Below are positions 52,071-64,000 of a stretch of 64,000 bases of DNA, one piece after another. The notes under the pieces were generated by a model that saw nothing but the letters and a program-made list of their open reading frames with translations, did not search any database and had not been told where the DNA came from. Each line of letters starts with the position of its first letter. Position 1 is the first letter of the stretch. The stretch is from NCBI GenBank assembly GCA_030374765.1, contig JARGXX010000040.1, forward strand, positions 237,795 to 301,794. Reading direction: 5' to 3'. The position numbers were made by a program, and so were the translations under genes. This DNA is from Agarophyton chilense (taxonomy: Eukaryota > Rhodophyta > Florideophyceae > Gracilariales > Gracilariaceae).

Positions 52071-53444
52071 AGAACTGCCTTCGGTTGCAATCGGATATGT
52101 ACATCCCTACGGAGCGCTACAACTGTCTGCTGCACCAAACTCACCTTCAGACCTCCATGTCGTCCCCATCGGTACCTTGCGACACATTACCATCTTCCGC
52201 ATCTCCTGAATCGGTCTCTGTACTTCTCACAACTCAACCTGATCTTCCGATGACTTCTTGCACCTCCCGCCGCACTGCGGTACATCTTGCGTCGACAACC
52301 GGCCCGTCGAAACTCAGTGGTCGATACCGTCTTCTCTCCCGGCTTCTGTGACTCACTGCAACATTTCCGATAGGACTTTCTCCAAAGGCGAATGGTGACC
52401 GAGTACCCGGTGTCATTGAACCCAGATCGTTGCCTTGACTTCTCCGCACGCTGTGCTGTCGACTCAGAGCCATATTCCTCGTGGACGGTGACATGGGAGA
52501 AACAAAAATCGATCCGATTTGTTTTGGGGATCTTTGTGTCTTCATGATGCGCATAGCACTCTGCAATAATTTACGATCAATATCCCCAAACATTTTCTTT
52601 TGTTCCCTTCCCTGACGGCGGCTTGCCCGTCTGGAAAGGTCATTCAAACCTTCTGAAGCTTGGTCGTCTGCCTTACTTGCTCGCAATGCTTCCGCTAATC
52701 TCTTTGCATCTCGGCCTTCAATATCTTCGCCCGTCAGTACGATGAAGTTGCTCATGTAAGGCACAAACACTTCGTTATAGAAGCGAATGATATCGCCTGT
52801 CTCTTCAGTCGTCGATTCCGGTCGTGGCCCACTATCATCTGCAGCATCTTCCGCCAACAAATGCCCGAAATCTCCGAGAAAAATGTTATGGGACACTGGT
52901 GGAGAATTGCTCCGAAATGTGGGATCACTTGTGTGCTCCAATTGATTGTAGTGCCACACGATATGGCGGAACTGCAGTTGGATATGTTGGATCTTGGCCA
53001 CGCCATCTATCACAAACAGGATGATCAAGTCAATATGTCTGTTGACTGTCAAATTCCATCTGCACCACAGAGCATACTGCACGCTTTTCCACACTGCCGA
53101 ACGAAGGTTGGTTTGGGTGTCCAAATCAGGGGATCGCAGGCAAGAGAGAGAGAGCATTGCTAAGCAACGAGTGCGCGCGGTTGGCAGCGTGCCGGGGCAT
53201 TATGCGGGCGTACTGCTCGTCGCGCAAGACCGTGAGAAGGGTTTCGAGTGCATGGTTGGGTTTGTTGAGCAAAGAGACGGCGTCCATGACGGCGCACATG
53301 AGCGTGGTGTGATGAGCGGTGAAATTGGGCTGATCGGATGCGCGCAGGGACGAGAGCAAGTCGGGAAGTAGGGCGGCGACTACTTCAAAGTGATTTTCGT
53401 GAAGGTGATGGAGCACGGCAAGAAGCGCGGAAAGGATGGCGTGC
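51677..53444. repeat. Inverted repeat HEAT-RBR, about 395-bp arms
   Basis: Left arm 51677-52070 and right arm 53048-53444 are reverse complements with few differences by eye. The 977-bp spacer holds the RBR C-terminal region. A transcript through it could form a long hairpin. Confidence 0.8.
52071..53111 (-). pseudogene. RBR-like protein, B pocket and C-terminal region (copy B)
   Basis: Open on the minus strand to 52234 without the copy C nonsense codon. B pocket (RHIDLIILFVIDGVAKIQ; DIIRFYNEVFVPYM), then a Ser/Arg/Lys-rich stretch (EGLNDLSRRASRRQGREQKK), then QIGSIFVSPMSPSTRNMA and DLGSMTPGTRSPFAFGESPI, resembling the RB C-terminal region with SP/TP sites. The open frame runs in from HEAT-side sequence at 53157, so it is an accidental chimera. 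Confidence 0.85.
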
Positions 53445-53498
53445 GTATGAATGTCGACAGCTAGTGACAGGATGCCATGTAATGCGCACGCGAGCACT
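53112..53498 (-). pseudogene. HEAT-like fragment (copy B)
   Basis: As 624-1010, with the same CT-run frameshift. Small differences (53231-53250: GAGAAGGGTTTCGAGTGCATGG) separate it from copy A. Confidence 0.55.
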
Positions 53499-53678
53499 TA
53501 CGTGCCCTGACGCCCGTTCCAACTTGCATTCGTAGTTAGTGCCTTTACATGAGCAATTACTATTGTCTACATAAACACAGCAAGATGAATCTGCAGGTCA
53601 TCTGACTACACGGACGCCGGGGCACCCAAGTTGTCTAAGAAACATAGCTACAGTTGTTACCCCGCTCAATACTTAGTT

Positions 53679-55805
53679 ATGGGCCCAGCACCAGCCTCAT
53701 CCTCCGGCACGCGCAGCCGTCCACGTTTTTCTTAGGACCTGAAAAACGTCCTGTGGACTGACGGCAAAGGCAACCAGGAAGATTACGCAAAGTCAGTGGC
53801 ACTATAAGACTTCATTTCACGAGAAATTGCCCGACTCAAAATCGAACAAGATGGCGTTACCGATTCGCAGAACAATTCTGAAGAGCCAGCTGTATGGAAG
53901 GTCTCGAGATCTGCGTTCTACGATCAGTGACGAAGATGTTGCTTCAGATGAAGAAGCCGACAAGATCGTCAAAACCATCTATAAGTGAGATTCGCTGTCT
54001 GTTGTCAGTGAGGTTTATGGGAACTTTATCACGCTTCTGAATATGAAGGGCTCCGGCAATTAAACGTTCCCCAATTTCGAACTTAGATTAGATGCTTCGG
54101 CGTCTAAGTTTCACGCTCAATCTGAATCCGCCAAGTTGCCAGAGTCGCTGACAGCCTTCATGCTTTTGAAAAACTCAGCTGTCGACAATGGGCAGCGTGT
54201 CTCGGTGCTTGCGGCGACATCAACGAACAGCACTTTGACTGCTACTGCGACGACGACGGATTACCTCAACACTATGTCGTATGAGAAAATGGCGTCTGTC
54301 TTTCGCCAGTGTGATGAAGTCCCTCATGCACACTCTATCGGCTCCCCACAGCCGCTTTCAATCGCTGCCAATGCAGCACAGCTCCTGCCGCGCAACTAGA
54401 ACCGCCCCGACCGTCGCAACAAGGGTAGACTCCTTTCCATGCGCTATCCTTGTGACATTTTCAAGAAGTTTGGTCAACGGAAAAAGAACCACAACCCGGA
54501 TGGTTCCTTACCCTCCCATGTGCGCTGCCTCGACTCCCCAGCTCCATCGCTGAACACGTCGCCGCCGAACAAGTATGGACAGCAGAATGATGCCCCGAAG
54601 AAGGTTGTTTCTTTTAACTGTGCCACCATGACCAGTTCAACGGCAGCTGTCTCCGCAAATCCCGCGCCTGCCCGTCTCGGTCCTCTCCTAGATGACGGCG
54701 CACCGTACAGTGCCAGCGGACAAGTCGAGCTGCATCTCCTGTCTATCGAACTCGGATTGGCTCCCGACACTCCACATGAAACGATTCCTGCATCGCTCAA
54801 CGGCCACACCAGGTAGCAATATGACGTGGGTGCTCATGCAAGCCTCCAGCGCAGCATTCTTGGCTAGATAGTCCTGCGCGCCAAGTCTGACCTCGGAAAT
54901 GACATCAACATCACCCACTTAGTGCTCGAAGGATCATCGCAGTGGGTGATCGGGAGAAATGTCACCCCCAAGGCGAACATTGTTCATTTTGGTATGAACG
55001 CTCTGTGCTTCGATGCCAACGGCGCGAACGATCCTTTGAAAATCGTTGATGACGGCTTCCTATCCTATATCTCTGTAGAACGCTTCGCATCATCCAAAGG
55101 ATACCTTGTATTTACTCTCTACTGTCTGTCCGCCGTTGCGCTCGAAAAGTCGCCGTGGGGCGATGTGGAGGCTATCATTGACAATGTGCACGCGCATGTT
55201 TGCGGCCACACCTGCTTTTCGGACTTCAAACTCTTGCTACAGCGCAACAAGCTGTGAAACCGCACTGTCGCCCAGTACGTGGCAGACATGGTGAACGATT
55301 GCACAGTTTCACCTCCAACGATGAAGGTGTCGATCAGCTCGTTGAACTCGGCATTCAACGACCTCGTATGCATTGATCACTTGTTTCTGGATCAATTTTG
55401 CGTGCTACATTTAATGGACAATGTGTCCCGGCACTCCATTGCCCACGTGATCAAGTCCACGTCTATGCAGGAGGCAGTTACCGGGTTCGGGGCAAGTTGG
55501 GTGGCTCACTTCTGGCACCCACAAGCCACCAGAGGGGACAAAGCGTTTCTCCTTGGAGCATTTCGAGATCATTGCAAGCAGCTTCACATCCCGCTCCATG
55601 CCGTGCCGCCCCGTCGCCATGCTAAAAACGCAACTAATTGAAAGAATAACATCATTCGCAATGTTTTCTTGAGGCTCAAGTCGGCAGCCAGCGCAGACAT
55701 CAACGCTGATCGCTCTGCAGAGAGGGTAAGTCGGCGACGGCACTTGGCGGCGGTCTCCGACAACGCAAGCAGAGAGCGGCGCTTCTTCTCGTCGGGGCAA
55801 CGGAG
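53679..55805 (+). pseudogene. Ty1/copia gag-protease-integrase fragment (copy B)
   Basis: As 1191-3317, with no differences noticed in the compared open frames. Confidence 0.8.
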
Positions 55806-57895
55806 TGGGGCCAAGTCTTCCTAACAACTTTCCTATTCTAGTGCTTGCCAGGGTACACATCTTTTCAAAAAAGAACTCAAGAACTCTTGCTCTGGCTTCA
55901 ACATCTCCGTACAGTCGTTCCGGACGCCCCATTTCTTTCAACCTTAGTGTGATCATCGCCTTTGTTTCTATACGTTGTCCTTCTTCGATCTTCTGCTTTT
56001 GCGGCGTAATCGGGGATTTTTCTACACTTTCTGGCTGTTCATTATGTTCTGGTGACTGATCGGACATCTGTGTGTTCACCAACACTCGCTCCGTCAAATT
56101 TCTCTTTTGGTTAGAACGGGTTCTTCTCATCTTGCGTACAAAGGAAATCTCGACTATATGCTTGAAGAACTCGTACCAGAGGCGAGTCATGTCTCCATGC
56201 CATCCATTCTAGAATACGAGCGTCACAGCTATTCGAATGATTAACCAAGCGATGTGGCATCTGTGGTACAAGGGTATAGAATGTTTACAGCGCCTCGTAA
56301 GCTCAAAGGGTGATACATTGAACGCACGATAGGCAACTGTGAAAACGTGAAGATCCCTTCTACCCTAGGCATAGACAGCGGTATCCCACGCGAAAGTGAG
56401 AAAGCTTTTGTGTAGGATGTAGTTGTGAAGTACATTGCTATTAAACTTTTCAGGCTGTTTGCGTAGCCGACGAAGTTCCTTCTCGAGAATACCTTCGATG
56501 GTTGAGAAACAGATAGCCAGAGCTTCACGTTTGTACCGGAAATTATTCAGATCCGTAATCACGTCACAAGGCATCAGAGTACCGTCTGCCAACATCAATG
56601 ATAGCGTATAATGGGCGACCACCCCCAGTGACCCTTCTCAGATCGTGCGATATAGCCACACTTTCTGGCGGGCATGTGAGACACGTTTCGCTTCGAGTTT
56701 CTGGTCGTTTCTGCTTCAGCTCACTGATCCATGTTGCAGATCGATTGTTGTCAGTGCCGGGAGTGAGAGCAATGTTTGATGATGGAGGTATAGGAGGCAC
56801 GATAGTCGTACAGTGCGGCGTAACGACAGCTACTGTGGCCAGTGCCTCCAATGCATCAGGGTGAGTGGACAGATAGCGTGAGAAGCGAACCGGGAATGAC
56901 AGTGACGAATGCATGGCAGATTGAGTGCGCGTGCGACACGGCGTAGGCGGGCGGGCTTATGATGGGGTGACGGCAAAGTCGGAAGCCTTCCGAAGATTTC
57001 GGGGGCGTGGGGTAGGTGCTGCAGACTGGTTTTCGCCGTCCATACGACGTTTGCGATTGAGAGGTGTGGAAGGCTGTGATGAGGCTTTAGGCGTTGATGG
57101 TGCTGCGTGGGTAGTGGGCTGGGCCGGAGATCGTACGGGCACAGACGGGTCCTTGTTGCGTTTGAACAGTGCAGCGACGGATGGTTGTACTGGGCGGAGG
57201 CTTTGCCACGAATTTGATGTTCCAGCGCATGAAGACTGACGTGGTAAGGGGAGCGAGAGTGGTAAAGCGGCAACGGCAGTAAGCTGTGGCGCGTGAAGAA
57301 AGATACGTTCGTCGCTTACAATACGGTCATCGACAGCGGTGAGTTGTTGTGCATACACTTCATCTATTGACTTGCCATGGGCATCGATATCATCTTCAGT
57401 AGCCTGAAAGAACGATAACCGAGTGAGGATAGCGGGGGGTAGGAGAGTTACAACTGCGCGTGGGTGCCGCATGTTGCGATTGAAAAGGTCCTCGGGGGAG
57501 CGTGCGTTGAGTATGAACTCCGGAATGTGACGGACTTGGGCGTTGGCGGCGGAGAGTAACTGTGTGATGGGAAGCTGGGTATCTGATCGGCGCGGTAGGC
57601 GACGGAGCGATGTAAAGAACACAGGCGGAGGTGTATAGATTCGGGGACCGGGGCTCGGCGGAGTTGTGGATGGTGTGCGCCAAATTAGCGATACGGGTGG
57701 GAAGGGCGAGGCTTTGAACGAGGAGGTTGATACAATCCGCCGGGGGGGACTGCGCTTGCTGTGGTTGCTTGGGCTGTTGGTGGTTGTGTTGCGAGTGAGT
57801 CTGTATGTGAGAGGGGGCGGGAGAGGGGGTAGAACAGCACACGTAAACGCTAATTCAGTGTCCCGAGAATACCGGGAAAATGGAAAGCAGCGCAT
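55806..57895 (-). pseudogene. RBR-like protein, N-terminal and A-pocket part (copy B)
   Basis: As 3318-5407, with the same TAG and frame breaks. A few replacements relative to copy A: VHHIPE is VRHIPE, NNSRYKR is NNFRYKR, YTPLP is YTPPP. Confidence 0.82.
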
Positions 57896-57998
57896 AAATC
57901 ACACAACCAGCTGAAGTAGCCATATAGTGCACGTGATGAAGCAAATATGAGTTTGTCTGGCGTTAGTGGAGCCAACATGGATGGGAGAACTTTTTGAC

Positions 57999-58192
57999 CG
58001 AAGGCTACTTTCTTGCATCGTGAGCGCTTGAATGGAAATGAGGCGGCTGCTCCCACAGGTAGACAGCGTTGGGCATGAGCACAGGATTTGTCAAGTCGAA
58101 TTTGAATGTCGGCTCCGAAACAAATTCGGACCACAGCTATTGCTTTTTTGTAGCTCTTGAGACCGCTACCATCAAAGCTCGGCCGGAGTTTC
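57999..58192 (-). repeat. Module X, left palindrome arm (copy B)
   Basis: As 5511-5704. Inverted partner at 61730-61918. Confidence 0.8.
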
Positions 58193-58966
58193 ACATCTGA
58201 TCACTCGTGTGTTCAAAGCTGCAAAAGATACTTTTCGAGCAACGTTATACTAGTATGTATCGTTTTTGAATGGCAACGATACACGTGAGGGCTTTCCAAC
58301 ATGTACCTCTACCCCACTACAGGAGACAAGCCAGTGACCACCACAATCACTTACTGTCCAACTGTGTTGATATCTCGAATCACTTTGTTTCCTTCGACGA
58401 CACCAACTGCGGCAACTGCACCCAGAGCAACGCCGAGCGCATTTCGTTCTGCTTGTTCGTGCCATCTGCACCAGCTTCTGATTTGCATACGCATGTGCGT
58501 CTCTTGGAACCCAACGAATGCTGTCGTATGACAGACACCAGCGTCTTGCCATGCGGTCGACATCCATGCTGCCATGCGCTTCCCTCTGTTTTGGAACGAA
58601 TATCAACGGCTGTTCAGTCCGTGATTTTGTTGGAGAGCACAGCTCCTGAAGTTCTTTCTGTTCTGATTTATTGACACAAAACTGGTCCAAGATGATTCAC
58701 ACCGCGTTCAAATTTTGGTTTTCACAGAGGATGGAAACCAGTGTGCTCTTTGGCTGCGATGAGAGATGATGCTCCGTGACGAAAAACTTCGAGTACTTTC
58801 GGATACTAGATTGAAGTGAAACAGATCACACTTTTCAGTACTTGGACGCTGGTGTCGCCGGCGAACACCGAGCTACCTTGCGTCTTTGCCATCAACGTTG
58901 GTCGAGAAATATCGCCCTCTGTGTGTTGAAGCGTTTCTCTCACCGTTCGTTCTGTGTACTTTACAT
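58193..58966. other. Module W (copy B)
   Basis: As 5705-6478. Confidence 0.6.
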
Positions 58967-59038
58967 GCGTTTCACTCCTTGCGTCTTCCCTCGAAATAAG
59001 CAAGGCATCTCACACAACAAATAACCCAATCATTTAAT

Positions 59039-60400
59039 ATGGACAATGAACTTGTTGCACACCAGTTTTCGGGGTTTCTCAAGAGAAGGCGATTGCACTA
59101 CACAAATCGCAGCAACCAAAACAGAAGAAGCTTAGATGAGTTTCCCCGCGCTCTCCGACTACCGCCGCTTGGAAACCCTCAAGCAGGGAGTCTTCCAAGC
59201 TTTCAATCTCTATTCGGCCGCTCGGAAGATTCAAGACTTCCATCCGGCCATCGATTTATTTCTCAACGACTACCGCCGCTTGGATTATCTCAACTGGGAA
59301 GTTTTCCGGGTTTGGAATCTTCATTTGGCCGCCCAGACGATTCCAGACTTCCATCTCGCCATCAATTTAGATCTCTTCGACTACCGCCGCTTGGAAACCC
59401 GCAACCACAAAGTCTTCCGAGTTTCCAATCTCTATTCGGCCGCCCGGAAGATTCAAGACTTGGATTCGGTCATCAACCCACTTCTTGCGATGTCCGTCGG
59501 AGTGGAAGTGGAACCGCTCGTCCCGTGTCTCTCGAATGGTTTCAGAAAGCAAGGGGCACTCACCCCATTCTTGCACTCCAGTCCTACGGAAATGAACACT
59601 ACACGGAAATCCCACACCAACACCGCCATGGGGAAACAGCGTGGCGAAGAAACAGTGTTCTGGAACTACCTCAGGAGCGCAAGAGTCGGGATGGAGGCGC
59701 CCCAGAGATTGCACAGAGATTTTGTTCAGATAGCATTCGCCAATCTCCAGTTCATGTGCCTTATCCTGCCCCGGAAGCGTCGTGTCTCGTTCAAGAAGTT
59801 TCCAACCGGTCTCCTGAGCACAACCTCCGTGAAGATTCGTTGTTGCCGATACGTACAGCTCCTGCTGGTTGCTCATCATTTCCAACCCATCAACCAGGAC
59901 TCGAAAAACTTGGCATCACAGGCTCCCGTACCAAACGTCCGAAGATTTTCCAGTGTGAGTGGTGTACGAAGTCGTTTGGTCGCAAGCATGATAAGGTGCG
60001 ACACATCCAAGCCATTCATCGAAAAGTGAGTTACTTCAGCTTTCACTGCGGATCTCAATCACGTCGGTCTTTTCTAACATTTCTCTTTGCAATTGCTTTT
60101 GAAACCATCTTCTTTGACATATCCATATTGGATCGGGTAACTCAGGTGCGTCCCTTTGTCTGCCCCGTATGCTCGCATCAATTTCACCGGAAACCGAACC
60201 TAGAAAGGCATTTGAGTACTGTTCACTGCGTTGAGGCGGGGTTCAATTGAGAGATTTGCGGCATCCGGTTTTCGCAAAGAGCGATGGTCGAAACCCACAT
60301 GAAAACTGCTCATTAAACTTTTGAGCGTTTGCCATGTAGGCTGTACAAGATCTACTTTACGGAGATGGAGGATAATTTGAGCCATGTACGCGCAGAGCAC
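59039..60400 (+). pseudogene. C2H2 zinc-finger protein, fullest copy (copy B)
   Basis: Open from ATG 59039 to 60250 (403 codons). Three 37-residue repeats, a Ser/Arg/Pro region, finger 1 (CEWCTKSFGRKHDKVRH), then a 120-base stretch 60026-60145. That stretch starts GTGAGT and ends CTCAG, so it looks like an intron that happens to be open. Finger 2 follows (CPVCSHQFHRKPNLERHLST). After the TGA, a third finger (ICGIRFSQRAMVETHMKTAH, whose first Cys codon has become the stop TGA) and a decayed fourth (LSHVRAEH, second Cys now Tyr) are in the same frame. The ancestor therefore had four C-X2-C-X12-H-X4-H fingers. A two-finger product is conceivable. Confidence 0.75.
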
Positions 60401-60487
60401 CCCAATCGTCACAGTTTACCAACGGGTGTGAGGAAAGTATAGCTTGCGACTCTAGCCGTAATGGAGTAAGTTATCTACAAGCTTCTA

Positions 60488-61291
60488 TCAGTGTTCTATC
60501 GCCTGAAGGTTATGCTCAGGAGAACTGCTTGGAAACTTCTTGCGTGGAATACAACGCTTGCGGGGCAGAACAAGGCACGGGAACTGCATATTGGTGAATG
60601 TTTTCTGAAGAAACCCCCTGTGAAATCTCTGGCGCTCCTTCTTCCAGACTATTATGTTCCTGAAGTACTTCCAGAACGTTGCCTCTTCGCCACACTTTTT
60701 CCTCATGGTGGCTGTTGTGTGGCATTTCCGTGGGACTGGAATGCAGTCTTGGTTGGGGTAAGCGCAACTTGCTTCCTGAGACAAATTGAGAGACACCGGA
60801 CGAAAGGTCCCACTTCTACTCCGTTGGACATCACAAGAACTGGATTTATGGCCAAATCCAAGTCTTGAATCTTCCGGGCGGCCAAATGAAGATTCCAAAC
60901 TTGGGAGAGTTCTCGGTTGAGATGTTCTAAGCGGGTGTTCTCGGAGAGAGCTGGTTTGATACACGGATGGAAGTCTTGAATCTTCCGGGCGGCCGGAGAT
61001 GGATTCTAAGCGTGGAAGACTGCCCGTCTGAGGGTTTCCAAGCGGCGGTAGTTTAGTTGGAGAGCGGGGGGGAAACCCATCTGGGAGTCTTCTGTTTTCG
61101 TTGCTGCGATTTGGGTCGTGCAGCCCACATGCCGAAAGGCCTTGTGAGTAATTAGTATACCTATCTTGATACCGCTGGCAATCGTAAACTGAGAGAAATT
61201 CTCTAGTACGCGAAATAACAAGACACGCATTATAAGCTGTCTTCTTTTCCACACTTTTCTCGCGTTCTATCAGGACGCAAGACCGGATCAT
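60488..61291 (-). pseudogene. Mirrored zinc-finger-related copy (copy B)
   Basis: As 7876-8679, with one replacement noticed (PNQDC instead of PNQDF). Confidence 0.75.
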
Positions 61292-61729
61292 GTCCTCAAA
61301 AGACGGAGAAAGAAACCTCGGTCACGAAATCACAGGAAAGGGTGATGTAGTCCACACCACACGATAACAAAGAAGAAGCGAGCTGTTCTAAACATAGTAG
61401 CGTTGCTATATTTTTGTTACGTTGTGAATGGCAATTATTTCTTGGAAAGATTTTGCTCCGAGTGGCGGACGCATGTTGAGTGGTTCGAAACTCTGTCAGA
61501 ATGGCGGGAGTCCACGCCGGCAACAGAATTGTTCACCTTACCCACCCCACTTGAAGGTGAACGATTGAAGCGGCAACCCCTGCATCTGCAGGCCGTTGTT
61601 GTTCGAATATTTTCTCTCTCAGGACACGGAATGACGCGCCCAGAGGGCACCAGAAATCCTTCAAATAAAAGGCCCATGTACCTCGCGCCCAGCTTGCAGT
61701 GGCATCATCTTCATCTAGCACGTGAATAC

Positions 61730-61918
61730 CCCGGCCGAGCTTTGATGGTAACGGTCTCAAGAGCGACAAAAAAGCAATAGCTGTGGTCCAAATTCGTTTC
61801 GGAGCCGACATTCACATTCGACTTGACAAATCCTGTGCTCATGCCCAACGCTGTCTGCCTGTTGGAGCAGCCGCCGCATTCCTGTGCAAGCGCTCACGAT
61901 GCAAGATAGTAGCCTAGC
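61730..61918 (+). repeat. Module X, right palindrome arm (copy B)
   Basis: As 9118-9306. Confidence 0.8.
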
Positions 61919-62162
61919 ATCGCATTATCTGCCAACCACTACAATGTATTAGCATTTCATCCAACCGTTTAGAACCAGCACCCAGCCCACTGGTGCTCAC
62001 CCCGACGCAGTAACGCTACTGAAGCTATTCTCTTCTCTCCACTGCACTACAGAGTGCCCCGATCTGGTACGTTTTGAAGAATTGAGTTGAGTACCTGTAC
62101 AATTTTAAACAATATCGCAATGCCCATGTCTATCTATGCCACAGGCACCAGCGATACGCTGT

Positions 62163-62402
62163 ACCGCTGTGAAACACGTACAACATCCATCAGTGACGTA
62201 CAGATTGACATAACCAGTACGTCACCTTAAGTGTCCGGAAGGTCGCATAGTATCCCTATATAAATCCGGCACGTTATCCTCGGAGCTCTTCCGAGAGCTC
62301 CAGGCAGACCCTTTGTGCCGACTATTTCTTGTGTTGAGATCGCTCCCCACACTGCACACGTATGAACTTCAACAACATGTCCGAAGCTCAACTTACAACC
62401 GC
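62163..62402. mobile_element. Solo LTR with ACCGC duplication (copy B)
   Basis: LTR 62168-62397, TSDs 62163-62167 and 62398-62402. Same insertion as in copy A, so it predates the A/B duplication. TATA box at 62257-62265 and hairpin at 62282-62301. Confidence 0.88.
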
Positions 62403-64000
62403 ATCCTTGCACACAGGCCTTGTATCATTGTGTGATGCATGAAGACCAAACCAAGTTCTATCAGAGTGCAGTGAAAGAAACAGAAGACTTTTGAATACAC
62501 CATGTCAATGATGATCGCGTAGAAACAGTCGGCCTTGGGTTGGGAAACAAAAGAGCACGGCGTTGAGCGTGCAAGAATGAAGCGACGAAACAAGAATCCG
62601 TGCTGGGCAAGTGCTACCGCGGGAGCCTCTCGGCATTTCAGAGCTTAAGATGTCTTATTACACTGCATTTTGGTTGTTAGTCTTAATCTCGGGTCTATAT
62701 TCAACCATTTATTGAAGCTTTCTTACAAGTACCTTTCAACAACGAACAACTCTTCTACTCTTAAAATTTCTGTTGCCACGAAAACTTAGTGCAAAATAAA
62801 TATCTACTTATGATAAGCTGCTACGCAACCATAGCAGCTAATGCAGTTTGCAATTCATATTAGTACAGAGATTCTGGGCACAATTCAGACTTTTTTGGGG
62901 CACAAGCTTCAGTATACAATCTGGCCCTTCATGCTGCGCGTGGGTGCTGCTGGAGCTTACGGTGTCGCCACCGTGTGGAGAAAGGAACTTGTGCGCACTT
63001 GATGCAGAAGACGAAAGCCACAGTTTGAATAATAAGTCAATACTCAAACGGCGGCATTGGTGGTATTTTCATTCCCCAGAACTCTCACATCTGTATCAAG
63101 GGTCCCATCCGTATTGCACTCGGTTCACGTTTTGGAACGTAGAGCCGTCCCGAGCAGTCTACTCCCAGTGAATCAGTCACGTTCTTTAACGCTGTGCAGA
63201 CATTGTGCATCCTTCCAGCCAATCACTCAAAAAAAGTATGAAGTTTCTTGTATGGAAGAGTGCCTATTCCGAGAACATTGCTTCCTAGCGATAAGAGAAT
63301 CGGCGGTGTGCGCGTACTGATTGTATTAAAAGCGGTGTGACGATGATTCGAAGATCTGAATGAACTGGTCTGTCCGATCAATTTCAAAGACAACGTAAAC
63401 ATGACCGGTCGCGAAGAGTGATCAAGGAACATGAAAAAAATATCGTTGCATGTGTAACAAATAGAGCCCTTGACGTCGAGCACGGTTTTCGCCCAGCTCC
63501 TGTCAGTCCTGTGTGCCATCAGACTGGACGGTGATCCGAATCCAAGCTGTCCGCTGTCGGCAGCGATGCTGTGTCGGAGCAACTGCGAAATATGCTGCAA
63601 CGAACTGCAGTTTGTGCGAACCAAAGCACTCTTTAAGCAGCCACCGAGTCTGCTGCTCTCATTTCTACGAGGTTGAGATAACTGGCCTTTTCCGCCACAA
63701 TGACGGAATTCTGTCTACTGGCTTTTAGCGATTTGAAAATGGGGGGGAGGAAAACAATTTCGTAGATGAAAAATGCGCCACACAGCTGTAACAAAATCTT
63801 GCGCACAATCGCAGGCCTTTCCTAGCGACATAAGTAGGAGATATTCTTGAGTTAGGCGCAAACGGCACTCATAAAGCGCTTCAGACTGACGGCTTCATAG
63901 ACCTCACGCAAAGCATGCCACAGTAACTATGAAAATTACGGTTTGCAAATGTTATGGAACCTTCATCGCTACGGTTAGGCTGGCGCCTTGCTGTAAATAT
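62403..64000. other. Unassigned stretch after the solo LTR (copy B)
   Basis: As 9791-11389. The minus frame at 63223 is cut to 133 codons by single-base losses. No recognised gene. Confidence 0.5.

Larger units (their letters stand above)
52489..64000. repeat. Large segmental duplication, copy B
   Basis: Partner of 1-11389. It continues past the right end of the window. In addition to copy A's content it retains 124 bp in the zinc-finger gene (about 60137-60260). Confidence 0.95.

Noticed and set aside
52234-53157. A genuine HEAT-RBR fusion protein
   Set aside because: The join crosses in a frame that is not the HEAT frame and sits in a broken gene; the fused frame is accidental.
1-64000. 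rRNA, tRNA, CRISPR arrays, bacterial operons or phage genes
   Set aside because: None was seen on either strand; the content is eukaryotic retrotransposons and gene fragments.

Overview
The window looks like nuclear DNA of a eukaryote, made almost entirely of transposable elements and repeats. The recoverable host-type coding matter is a retinoblastoma-related (RBR) pocket protein, a HEAT-like helical protein, and a multi-finger C2H2 zinc-finger protein, all degraded and present in several copies. Retrotransposons of three kinds are present: several Ty1/copia lineages, a Ty3/gypsy chromovirus with a chromodomain, and a second Ty3/gypsy lineage. Few introns are apparent. A red alga is my best guess, from the combination of RBR and these copia types, but it is an inference. 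Nothing bacterial or viral of concern was recognised.

Layout. 1-11389 (copy A) and 52489-64000 (copy B) are two direct copies of one roughly 11.4 kb segment, nearly identical by eye. A third, diverged and shorter copy (C) lies at 42380-49830, and a small rearranged piece (D) at 50574-52070. Each full copy reads: RBR pseudogene (minus), a 2.7 kb insertion inside the RBR B pocket (HEAT fragment plus copia gag-integrase fragment; absent from copy C), module X, module W, a zinc-finger gene (plus), a mirrored zinc-finger-related copy (minus), X again in inverted orientation, and a solo LTR with 5-bp target duplication (absent from copy C, which shows the empty site).

Between the copies: copia-1 (11489-16244, minus, short LTRs); a copia-3 relic (16905-18666, minus); two about 445-bp LTR-like repeats (18736-19181, 25502-25947) around two partial chromoviruses (19738-20558 and 22931-25501, minus); a complete gypsy element (27009-36119, minus, LTRs and GCCCG target duplication); copia-2 (36186-41170, minus); and an unassigned spacer with short GCTTCAG-type repeats (41171-42379).

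The most striking unexplained signal is in the gypsy element. The gapped palindrome ACC-N5-GGT occurs about fifty times by hand count across all 9.1 kb, LTRs and coding regions alike, where about two would be expected by chance; none was seen in the 1 kb to its left. Other notable signals are the multi-copy RBR pocket pseudogenes with shared lesions, a clean ectopic gene-conversion tract in copy A (7502-7777), long inverted repeats that could fold, and a pair of antisense ORFs downstream of the gypsy integrase.

No host gene in the window appears intact. The longest open frames are the gypsy pol, the zinc-finger frames of copies A and B, and the RBR B-pocket frame of copies B and C.
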